DNA of 38,486 nucleotides from a virus, in the IMG/VR virus record IMGVR_UViG_3300028862_000060, positions 1 to 38,486 of that record; one strand, 5' to 3'. Below are positions 1 to 8,700 of this stretch, in pieces. The translations under genes and the position numbers were made by a program. How positions within the stretch are numbered: the first letter of the stretch is position 1; every line of letters starts with the position of its first letter. The notes beneath the pieces were generated by a model. It was given only the letters and a program-made list of their open reading frames with translations. It ran no database searches and was not told the origin of the DNA.

Positions 1-136
1 CGAGAACATCGATGGAGGAATGGTGCCTACGGTTTATGAGGTCCGCAGCCTTAGTCCCTTTATCAACCCATGGGGAGTAGTAGAGCATTTCAAGACTCAG
101 CTTGTTCGCAGTGACGACCAAAAGGGAGCCTTGTGA
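1..136 (+). CDS. Partial CDS, C-terminal end of a head-tail joining region protein
   Basis: An open frame enters from the left edge (first full codon at base 2) and reads 44 codons to TGA at 134-136. The visible tail includes the stretch VPTVYEVRSLSPFINPWG. Its stop overlaps the GTG start of the next gene (GTGA at 133-136), which shows translational coupling. I do not recognise the family. Its place just before a probable neck protein, tail terminator and major tail protein suggests a head-completion or connector-type protein. Only the C-terminus is in the window, so the function is inferred from gene order alone. Confidence 0.7.
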   Translation, partial: ENIDGGMVPTVYEVRSLSPFINPWGVVEHFKTQLVRSDDQKGAL

Positions 137-807
137 GGGCGACAGTAGATGTCACTGAACTTGTCCTAAAGCTTAACAAGATCATTGAATACTCAGAGGG
201 ATTCTTGATTGAGACCCAGCGCTTGCGCAGGCAGTTCAATACAGACATCGGAAACTATGTAGTCAAGCTTCTCGGTGAGTACATCGACGGACTTGCGAGA
301 GTTTCACCTGAGAGCTTGCATCACGTCTACGAGTGGGGACAGGTCGGCACAGAGGCTGGCAGGCTCTTCGATTTCAACATGGTGGCTACAGCAGAGCACA
401 TCACGATTGCTGGCACCTTCCTAGAATCACAGTCCGTATCCCCAACAGGCACAGTCCCCTTCTATGACAAGGCTAGGATCATGGAAAGTGGAATCACTGT
501 TGTCATCAAGCCCAAGGATGCGGAAGTACTCGCGTTCGAGGTTGACGGAGAGACGGTATTCACTTCAACAGAAGTCACCGTGGAACATCCCGGTGGTGAG
601 TATGTTGCAGGATCATTCGAGAACGCAGTCGATTCTTTCTTCACGTCATATGTAACAAAGCAAATCCTGAACCCTCTATTCAAGAAGATGTCAAGGGCCA
701 CAGAATACAAGCAATTCTTTGCAGCAGGCTCTAGAGTCGGCGGTAGAGCAGGAGCACAGGCAGCACGTAGATACCTAAATGCAGGAGGCATTGATGGACT
801 TGTTTGA
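133..807 (+). CDS. Putative head-tail joining (neck) protein
   Basis: The 224-aa protein starts at GTG, overlapping the previous stop as GTGA. The N-terminal third is helical (LVLKLNKIIEYSEGF, then QRLRRQF), the middle looks beta-rich (ITVVIKPKDAEVLAFEVDG), and the C-terminus is basic and Ala/Gly/Arg-rich. This mixed layout and the position between the connector genes and the major tail protein fit HK97-gp10-type or other neck proteins, but no diagnostic motif is visible. A long minus-strand frame over this gene is a codon-bias shadow. Function is inferred from synteny with moderate confidence; the coding call is firm. Confidence 0.75.
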   Translation: MRATVDVTELVLKLNKIIEYSEGFLIETQRLRRQFNTDIGNYVVKLLGEYIDGLARVSPESLHHVYEWGQVGTEAGRLFDFNMVATAEHITIAGTFLESQSVSPTGTVPFYDKARIMESGITVVIKPKDAEVLAFEVDGETVFTSTEVTVEHPGGEYVAGSFENAVDSFFTSYVTKQILNPLFKKMSRATEYKQFFAAGSRVGGRAGAQAARRYLNAGGIDGLV

Positions 808-1300
808 CGAACCACAACCAATCTGGGTTGTGAATAAATACATTTGGGAAGAGCTAAAGGTAATGTCTCCCAAGCTTGCTGATATGTGGCCCACAATTAC
901 TCCCTTCTTCCCAACGAATGATTCCACTTCTGGAATTGCACAATGGGAGGGCAAGCCTTATTTCATTTACAATCAGGCGCTGAGGGTAGAGAATTCCTTC
1001 TATCAGATCAAGAAGGCCACGTTCGTGTATTCCATGCGAACAGACTCGGATCAGACGATCCCGTTGTCAATGGCACTACAGAAGATTCTCGACCGTGAGG
1101 ATGACACGGCAAAGGACATCAATGACTTCAACCTATCGCTAGGTGAAGACTCTTGTCCCGTGTACTTTCATTCGTTTGACGTTTATCAGAACGAACCCGG
1201 CAAGCCAAGGGAGAGTGCCTCTGCGCCATTCGTAGTATCTAACTTCATGGTAGTTGTAAAATACCATTGGCTTAACGCGGACCTTCCTCCATTTGAGTAA
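794..1300 (+). CDS. Putative tail terminator protein
   Basis: I place the start at ATG 794 rather than the ATG at 779, because AGGAGG at 783-788 is a near-perfect ribosome binding site 5 bases upstream of 794 and would lie inside the coding sequence of the longer form. The product is about 168 aa, begins MDLFDEPQPIWVVNKYIWEEL and overlaps the previous gene by 14 bases. It has no membrane segment or cysteine motif. A small alpha/beta protein directly before the major tail protein is the standard position of the tail terminator or tail completion protein, which caps the tail tube and joins it to the head. That role is inferred from gene order. Confidence 0.7.
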   Translation: MDLFDEPQPIWVVNKYIWEELKVMSPKLADMWPTITPFFPTNDSTSGIAQWEGKPYFIYNQALRVENSFYQIKKATFVYSMRTDSDQTIPLSMALQKILDREDDTAKDINDFNLSLGEDSCPVYFHSFDVYQNEPGKPRESASAPFVVSNFMVVVKYHWLNADLPPFE

Positions 1301-1306
1301 AATCAA

Positions 1307-1315
1307 TGGTACAAT
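1307..1315 (+). promoter_or_regulatory. Extended -10 promoter for the major tail protein
   Basis: TGG-TACAAT at 1307-1315 is an extended -10 element (TGn plus TAnnnT). No good -35 hexamer lies at the normal distance. Initiation about 7 bases downstream would give a 5' leader of roughly 40 bases before ATG 1361. It is placed in the only real intergenic gap of this part of the operon, as expected for extra expression of the tail tube protein. Confidence 0.5.
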
Positions 1316-1360
1316 TAGTTCGAGGAAACGTCCATAACTCCAAAAAGAAAGAGGTGAAAC

Positions 1361-1957
1361 ATGGCTTATACTCGTGGTGACTCTAAGCAGATCATCGTTG
1401 GTGCCGCAGCACTCTTCGTTTTCGAAGACGGCGAAATGGCAGCCGCTGACCTACCTACTTGGGTACCAGCAACAAAGGCAATTACTACAATTGCCGCTGA
1501 CGCAGACTTCCGTAACGTCGGTTACACGACCAACGGACTTGAGCTACAGTACCAGCCTGACTTCGGTGAAGTTAAGGTTGACCAGCAGCTAGACGTTGCT
1601 AAGCTCTTCAAGCAGGGTATGCAGGTTACAATGAAGACCACACTGGCAGAGGCTACACTTGAGAACCTTGTTCTTGCTATTGCAGCTAAGGACACGGACC
1701 TCGCAGGTGGAGAATTGACGCTAAAGTCTGGTGAATTGGGTGACGCTCCTATCGAGCGTGGCTTGGTAGCAATTGGTCCCGGTCCTCAGACCGTTCCAAC
1801 AGAGCGTATCTATGCAGCTTACCGTGCATTGTCCATGGACAGTGTAACGATCAGCGCGAAGCGCGACGAAGCTTCTCAGTTCGAAATCTCCTTCCGTATG
1901 CTTCCAGATAACTCTGGTACCTACGGTAAGATCATTGACCGCGCTGTCGGAGTCTAA
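1361..1957 (+). CDS. Major tail (tube) protein
   Basis: The 198-aa protein begins MAYTRGDSKQIIVGAAALFVFEDG and forms the repeating tail tube. GAGGTG at about 1351-1356 is a good ribosome binding site. The sequence has the usual features of siphovirus tube subunits: a beta-rich body, a region reading LELQYQPDFGEVKVDQQLDVAK, and a C-terminal strand pair ending FRMLPDNSGTYGKIIDRAVGV. Its codons look more uniform (CGT, GGT, AAG, CTT) than those of its neighbours, as expected of a highly expressed gene. It has its own promoter-like element and is followed directly by a strong terminator, which also points to an abundant structural product. The family call rests on these features and gene order. 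Confidence 0.8.
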   Translation: MAYTRGDSKQIIVGAAALFVFEDGEMAAADLPTWVPATKAITTIAADADFRNVGYTTNGLELQYQPDFGEVKVDQQLDVAKLFKQGMQVTMKTTLAEATLENLVLAIAAKDTDLAGGELTLKSGELGDAPIERGLVAIGPGPQTVPTERIYAAYRALSMDSVTISAKRDEASQFEISFRMLPDNSGTYGKIIDRAVGV

Positions 1958-1985
1958 TAGCTCCAAGTAGTAGCTGAATGGCATA

Positions 1986-2012
1986 GGCACCCCTACGGGG
2001 GTGCCTTTGTCG
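1986..2012 (+). terminator. Rho-independent terminator after the major tail protein gene
   Basis: An 8-bp perfect stem GGCACCCC (1986-1993) pairs with GGGGTGCC (1998-2005) around a TACG tetraloop, and is followed by TTTGTC. It lies 29 bases after the stop of the major tail protein gene and just before a new promoter-like element. Confidence 0.85.
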
Positions 2013-2018
2013 TCCCTA

Positions 2019-2027
2019 TGATATACT
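2019..2027 (+). promoter_or_regulatory. Extended -10 promoter for the tail chaperone operon
   Basis: TGA-TATACT at 2019-2027 is an extended -10 element directly after the terminator at 1986-2012. Initiation near 2034 would leave a 25-base leader with the ribosome binding site GAAAGGA before ATG 2059. There is no convincing -35. Confidence 0.5.
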
Positions 2028-2058
2028 TTCGTTATTCAACTACTACGAAAGGATACAC

Positions 2059-2364
2059 ATGCCAAGCAGTGTATATGAGACTGAAAACCTCACGCTCGAA
2101 GACAATATGGTCATCTCGATGAAGCCCCTAAAGATTGCCAACCTCCGCAAGTTCATGGCTGAGTTCGCAAAGCTAGAGAAGGCCGGTAGCGACAACGACA
2201 AGTCGTTCAACATCCTAGGTGACTGTGTAGTCATCTGCCTAAGCCAGTGGGTCAAGGAAGACTTGACCAAGGAGTGGATCGAAGATAACCTAGACATCAA
2301 CAACTATTACGACATCATCCGTGTAGCTTCCGGTATTGATATGCGTATTCAGGGAAACGTCTAA
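2059..2364 (+). CDS. Tail assembly chaperone, short form (gpG-like)
   Basis: This 101-aa acidic and helical protein starts at ATG 2059 behind the site GAAAGGA. It sits between the major tail protein and the tape measure gene, the conserved place of the tail assembly chaperone pair (lambda G and GT), which bind the tape measure during tail assembly and are absent from the virion. The last codons read CAG-GGA-AAC-GTC-TAA and contain the heptamer GGGAAAC, so a fraction of ribosomes should shift to -1 and make the long form. The identification rests on position plus the slippery site; sequence similarity among these proteins is usually low. Confidence 0.8.
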   Translation: MPSSVYETENLTLEDNMVISMKPLKIANLRKFMAEFAKLEKAGSDNDKSFNILGDCVVICLSQWVKEDLTKEWIEDNLDINNYYDIIRVASGIDMRIQGNV

Positions 2365-2738
2365 GCGGCGGGACAACATGGGAAGACTTCGACCTTGCTA
2401 AGCTAGAAGGCGAAGTCTTTCTGTTGGGTATGTGGAAGGACTACGAGGAACTCGAACACAGTCTTTCAATGGCAGAACTCAACGCAACTCTCGCCGCCAA
2501 ACGAGACGCAGACTATCAACAGCAGAAATTCCATGCAGCATTGCAGGGAGTCGATCTTGATAGCCAAGGCGGTAAGCCCGAAGACCAAGAGCCAAAGACA
2601 CTCCAAGACTTTGCAAACAAGATGGCCGCAAAGGAAGTCGGCACATCGACAAATGACATCGCCACCCTTCGTGGGGCAGAAGCAATGTCCGCTGGAATTG
2701 GTATTGGAAATGGCCTTGATTACGAGATAGTGGAATAA
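2059..2738 (+). CDS. Tail assembly chaperone, -1 frameshift fusion (gpGT-like)
   Basis: Reading shifts by -1 at GGGAAAC (2352-2358). The first 100 codons come from the upstream frame, then translation continues from base 2358 as RLSGGTTWEDFDLAKLEGE and on to the stop at 2736-2738, giving about 226 aa. The -1 frame is open across the whole junction. The downstream part has no credible start of its own: the first possibility is a TTG at 2424 without a ribosome binding site. The T-domain is strongly charged and helical (KDYEELEHSLSMAELNATLA), as expected for the tape-measure-binding half. Known in lambda and many siphoviruses; here inferred from the sequence. Confidence 0.85.
2352..2358 (+). promoter_or_regulatory. 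-1 ribosomal frameshift slippery heptamer GGGAAAC
   Basis: In the zero frame the site reads G GGA AAC, a perfect X-XXY-YYZ heptamer, two codons before the zero-frame stop at 2362. After slippage the tRNAs would pair with GGG and AAA. The G-rich stretch at 2365-2372 directly downstream could help ribosomes pause. Confidence 0.85.
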
Positions 2739-2745
2739 GTACATC

Positions 2746-2754
2746 TGCTATAAT
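2746..2754 (+). promoter_or_regulatory. Extended -10 promoter upstream of the tape measure gene
   Basis: TGC-TATAAT at 2746-2754 is a perfect extended -10 element with no clear -35. Initiation near 2761 would leave a 10-base leader that still includes the ribosome binding site AGGAGA before ATG 2771. Confidence 0.5.
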
Positions 2755-2770
2755 TGGGGCTAGGAGAAAT

Positions 2771-5700
2771 ATGACAACTGACGTAACCGCTGGCATTGGT
2801 ATTAGTATTGATTCGAAGGCGGCACTTGACCAACTTCGAATGCTACAAGCTGGTATCTCGCAATTCAACCAGTCAGTTATTTCTTCCAACACCGCTGCGG
2901 TATCAAAGCAGCAAGACCTCATCAAGACCTTCTCCCAGCAGGTAGAAGGAACGAGGCAATTCACCACCGGACTCACAGAGGTTGAATCCTCCGTCCATCG
3001 TCTCGGTAAGTCAATCGACACAGGCAAGCTCAAGCTGGGAGATTACTTTCGATACGGCGTAGCAGCCAGTGGCAAGTTCAAGAATGCATTCGGCAGGCAG
3101 CAAGCCGAAATCATGAACTTGGCTACAGACAGAGTCAAGAAGCTTCAAACACAGTACGTAAGCCTTGGAACAGCCCATAACGGCATGACCAAGGCTCTTG
3201 CTGTGCGTCCACTCAATTTGTTTAACGCTGACGCAGCAATTGGTACGCAGCGTATGCAGATTTTCAACAAGCTCATGACTGATGGCTCCACAAGCCTCGT
3301 CAACTGGGGTAAGAATACACAGTGGGCAGGACGCCAGCTTATGGTCGGTTTCTCCATGCCTCTTGCAATCTTCGGAGCTATGGCTATCAAGGTATTCCGT
3401 GATATCGAAATGGCTTCCGTTTCCTTCCGTCGTGTTTATGGTGACGCATTCACTTCTGCCCCAGAAACAGAGAAGGCTCTTAATGAGGTAAAGGCTCTTG
3501 CGTCTGAATACACCAAGTACGGAATCGCTGTCAAGGACACAATCGGACTTGCAGCTAAGGCCGCTGCCTTGGGTTCTCAGGGTCCAGACCTTATTGCACA
3601 GACCAAGGAAGCAACACGACTATCCACACTTGGTCAGATTGAATACCAGCAGGCTCTTGACACGACCATCAGCTTGCAGACTGCCTTCGGTATCTCGTCA
3701 GCAGACCTAGGCACAAACATTGACTTCCTGAACGCTGTTGAAAACCAGACCGTTCTGTCCATCGATGACGTTACACAGGCTATCCCGAAGGTAGCTCCTG
3801 TTATCAAGGCTCTTGGTGGTAACGTACAGGACTTGACCTACATGCTTACCGCTATGCGTGAAGGTGGAGTTAACGCCGCTCAGGGTTCCAACGCTCTTAA
3901 GTCTGGTTTGATGTCTTTGATCAACCCAACACAGGCAGCTATCGACAAGTCCAAGGAACTAGGAATCGACCTAGAGGGAATTGTTTCACGTAACGCTGGT
4001 AACCTACCGGGAATGATCAAGGAAATCGGAGCAGCATTTGCTTCCATTGATGATGGTCTTAAGCGTCAGCAGCTTATGGGCAAGGTATTCGGTAAGTACC
4101 AAGTAGCACGTATGACTGCAATGTTCGCCAACATCAATAAGGAAGGTGGACAGGCTTCTCGCGTACTCGACCTTATGGGATCATCCATGTCTACTTTGGC
4201 CTCAATCTCCGACAAGGAACTTTCAAAGATCGAGCAGGCAGTTTCGATCAAGTTCGCAGGAAGCCTAGAACGACTCAAGGCTGAGGTTGCGCCTATTGGT
4301 GAGCAGTTCCTTACAGCCATCCTCCCAGTCATGGATGCCGTTGAAGGAATCCTCAAGGCATTCAATGGTCTTAATCCTCAGTTCAGGCAGTTCCTCGTAA
4401 TCGGTACAGCTATTGGTGGAATCGTTCTGCCAACAGTTACGATGCTTGTAGGTCTATTCGCCAACATGGGCGGTATGATCATCAAGTTCTTGAAGAACCC
4501 AATCATGTTCATCGTGAACGGATTCAAGAACGCTGGGGCGTCTGCAAACTATCTCGCAACAGCAGAGCTTGACACCGAGGCAGCTACGGCTAGCCTTGAG
4601 GGGCGTGTCACAACGCTCACAGGATCGCTCAACGTACAGGCATCTGCCGTAGCACGTTTGGTAGCGGCCTATGAAAGAATGTCTATTGCAGCATCAGCCG
4701 CTCTACGTTCGAACCCAGCAGGTTTCCGCACCACCAAGATTCCCGGTTTTGCCAAGGGACGCATCCAGATCGTTCCCGGTATGGGCAGTGGAAAGAAGGA
4801 CACCGAGCTAGCAATGCTGGCACCGGGAGAAGCTGTCATCAATGCTGAGGACTCCAAGCGTTTTGCTCCACTCCTTGCTCTCATGAATCAGGGCAAGCTA
4901 CCGGGTTATGCCGGTGGTAAGACAGAAGGAATGCACTCTGTCAATGTAGGTGGAACCAATGTAGAGTACAAGCCATGGGGTAAGGGCGCACCTGAGAAGA
5001 TGCAGGCTATGGTCAACGATGTTGTTGCCGAGGGTAGCCAGTATGCACAGATGCTTATTCGCATGTTCCAGAAGCTTGAAGGAAGCGCTGTCAGCGTAAA
5101 CAATATTGCTGACAAGTTGACTTTGGTAGGCAATCCTGTTCTCAGCGACATTGGAGCAAGGAATACTTCTAAGAGTGGATGGGGAGCACCTAACGATTTT
5201 GCCAAGGCAAAGAAGGAAGGTCTAGACGCTGACACCGGAACAAAGACATTCTTCAACAACCAGCTAAAGACCACTCAGGATGACCTTAAGTTGTGGGCAC
5301 AGAAGAATGGACAGACCCTTCCTTCCGGTGCCCTCAATGCTGCAAACTACGGTACCCACATCTCCCACCTTACCAAGGGTGGAGAGGCAGAGGGCAAGAA
5401 CTGGCTTCCAAAGCGCGTAGGCGTTGACTCAGGATACATCAACACATACACCGAGGCTACTCAGGCGGGTATGAAGAAGATGGTCAATACTCTTGTTGAA
5501 ATGGACAAGGGTGGAAAGAACTTCACCTTGGAAGAGGAGAAGGCAGCCAAGACCTTCATGCAGATTGCCACAAGCGGAAAGAATGCAGATGGAAGCCTCA
5601 ACGCATTCAAGCTTTCAGCAGAGCAGGCCAAGTACGAGCTAGCTTTGCTTGCTCAGGATATGCACCCCCAGACAATGGGAGCAGTCGCAGCCGTCAGGGC

Positions 5701-8700
5701 TATTGCGACAACAGACCTCAAGTTTGCCAAGGAACAGAACTTCCAAGGTAGGACTCCTCTGGGAACTAGTGCAACATCAGCATGGAAGGCTCGCGCAGCA
5801 CAGACGGCAGCGCAGTTCAGCTTGGACAACAATGGTCCTGCAAGGATTGCAAAGAGTACAGGGTATTTCTCAAAGACAATGGGTACGGTTCGTGAGGGAA
5901 CAAAGTTCCGTGCAATGTCAGGTGCAGAATTCGCGGCAGCAGACAAGGAAGCTGCCAATATGTCTTCCCGCATCAAGCGTTGGGCAACCAAGTTCTCTCA
6001 GGGTCTCGTCACATCCCTACAGGGTGCAAACATTTCTTTGGGCGGTGCAGAGAAGGCTCTAGGCATTCACTCCCCAGCCAAGGAAATCACTCTCATTGGA
6101 GATAGTGTCCAGCAGGGTGCAATCTTGGCGGTCGATGCATTGCGCAAGGGCAAGGCTGACCTCAAGCTTGGACTTGGTGAATTCGGAACAAGCATCGCTC
6201 TTACATCCAAGACTCTAACCAAGTCAACAGTCAATGCTGGTGACAGTGTTGCTAGGGCAATCAAGGCAGCAGGAATTGAAATCAATGCCGCCGCACTCAC
6301 GTCAGCATCTTCTGGTACTCCTCTTGCTAGGAAGAAGATTGGTGGAGGAAAGCTACAGGGCGCTCTTGGTGGACTTGATATGGCGTTCATGGCTGGATCA
6401 ATGTTCCTACCGGGACAGCTTGCAGAGTTCTCTCAGAAGCTTATGTTCGCATCCATGGGCGTTCAGGCATTCACTGGAATGCTACAGGGAATGGCAGCAG
6501 TTTCTGGTGCAGCTAAGCTTGGTGGAATCTTCGCACCAATCGCAAGTGCAGCGCCACTGGCCGGTACAGCGTTGGGAGCACTTGCTTCCCCTGCCGGTAT
6601 TGCTGTAGCAGCACTTGTGGCCTTGGGCGGTATTGCATGGTTGGTCTACAACCACTACAAGGAAGAAGAGAAGAAGCTTCATGCATTCGGTGAGGCCGTC
6701 AAGACAACAACAGAGACTCTTCAAAGTGCAGCAACATCATTTGGATATAACGAGAATGTTTCTTCCATCAACACCCGTACTCAGGATACTGACAAGGGTG
6801 CTCAGGCACGCGCTGTTACTGCCCAGTCTTGGGTAAGGGATCAGGCAAAGGCTGAGGGAGAAAATGGAGACAAGTTCCGTGCAAAGCTTGATGTTGTCAA
6901 GTCAGGAACTGCCGCACAGGCAGAGCAGGTTCTTCGCCAGACATTTACCTCACTTCTTGCTTCCGGTGCTCCCGGTGATGTAGCTAAGTCCATTGTTGAG
7001 CAGATGGCTAACGAAGTAAACCGTCAGAACATCTTCAAGAAGATTGGTGACGATCTAGGCACCGCCCTTGATCCAAAGGGCAAGATCAGGTCTGTCGCTC
7101 AATTGATCCAGAAGAACATGGCACCGGGATTTGAGGCAGCAGCAACGGCAGCCAAGAAGGTTGCCGATCAGGAAAAGCTTATTGAGGAAGCCAAGAAGAA
7201 TGGCATCAAGATCAAGGGTGGATACGATCAGAAGACCCTTGAGAGTATCGCAAAGTACAAGAAGAACATTGAGGCTATCAGGTCTGAGGAAGCTCAAACC
7301 AAGGCTGGCTCAGGCTCTATTGTTCAGCAGTCCGCAGAAGACCTCAACAAGTTCCTCGGTGCTGGACTTATTGATCAGCAGCAGTTCCAAGAGGGATTCC
7401 TAGCAATCAAGAATAGTGTTCAGCAGGCATTCCCAACGGATGCTGCGGCACAGGCTGATGCATACACAAATGCAGTTCAGGGAATGGGAGTTCAACTACA
7501 GTACAACCTTCCAGTTCTTAATGACGCAGCGGTTGCGGCAGCTACCCTTAATGCCGTAATGTCTGGCGCTGACCCAACTGACATCAACAATGCACTATTG
7601 AGCGCAGCGGGTAACGCTGGCGTTGCTACAGCAGCACTGAATGTTCTTGCAGCAGCAGCACAGAATAATCCTGTCGTTAATGGCACCGCAAACATTGGAA
7701 CCATTGAGGCACAGATTGCAGCCAAGAAGAATCAGATCACAAGCCTTACAAAGAAGCCAGCCAAGAAGAAGGCAGGCTCCGGTGGAGGCGGCGGCGGTGG
7801 TGGAGGATCAGCACCTAAGTCCAAGTATGACAAGAAGTCTGACGCTATTGCCAAGGCTAACGCACGTCTGGATATCCAAGAGGTAAAGATTGACCGCACC
7901 GAGGATTCCAAGATTCAGCACGCCATGGATCAGCGTTGGGGTGGCAAGACTGTTGAAATCAACGGACTCAAGGTAACTGTCAAGAATTCTGCCGACGTTG
8001 AATACGCAATGCAGCAGATCGATGAGACGATTGAGGATATCAACCGCAATCAGGTTGACCCTCTTAATGACAGGCTTGACGTTCTACACGACAAGCAGGA
8101 TAAGATTAATCGTCAGATCACCGAATGGCAGCAGGAAATTGATAAGATCAATGAGGGATACGCTGCCCAGACAAAGCCACTTGAGCGTGCCAACACGTTG
8201 CTCGAAGGACAGCAGGCAACCCTTGAAGCAACAAGAGACAAGCAACTACAGGGAATTGACCTACAGACTTCTGCTCTACAGAACCAGATTGATGTAGCCC
8301 AGTATGCAGCAGAAGTACAGGGCAAGCTTCTCGATGACCAGATGGAGAAGAACTCTCTTAATGCTGAGCTTATCGACAAGCAGGTTCAGGCAATTGACGA
8401 CCAGATTTCTGCTCTTGAAGATGTCAAGACACTCAATGACATTCTTGCCGCACAGAAGCAGTCCCAGCTTGGTCTAGCTTCTGCGTTGTCTTCCGGTGAT
8501 GCTGGCGCAGCCGCAGCAGCAATGCTTGAGTCCCAGTCCAGTGCAGCAGGCGGTGCAAGTCAACTACAGACCGCAGGTATGACGGGACAGCGCGACGAGC
8601 TACAGGCACAGTCAGATGCCCTTAACGCACAGAACGATTTGCTTTCAAAGCGCAAGGACGCTATGGATAGGGGCGTTGACGCTCTTAATCGCCAGCTAGC

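Noticed and set aside
779-793. ATG at 779 as start of the tail terminator gene
   Set aside because: The AGGAGG ribosome binding site lies inside this extension and is correctly spaced for ATG 794.
2479-3033. Minus-strand frame of 184 codons over the chaperone-tape measure junction
   Set aside because: It would run through the promoter and starts of well-supported plus-strand genes, with no promoter or ribosome binding site of its own.
7770-7815. Polyglycine run in the tape measure gene as a sequencing artefact or frameshift
   Set aside because: The codons vary (GGA, GGC, GGT) and the frame continues without disturbance on both sides, so it is a true linker.
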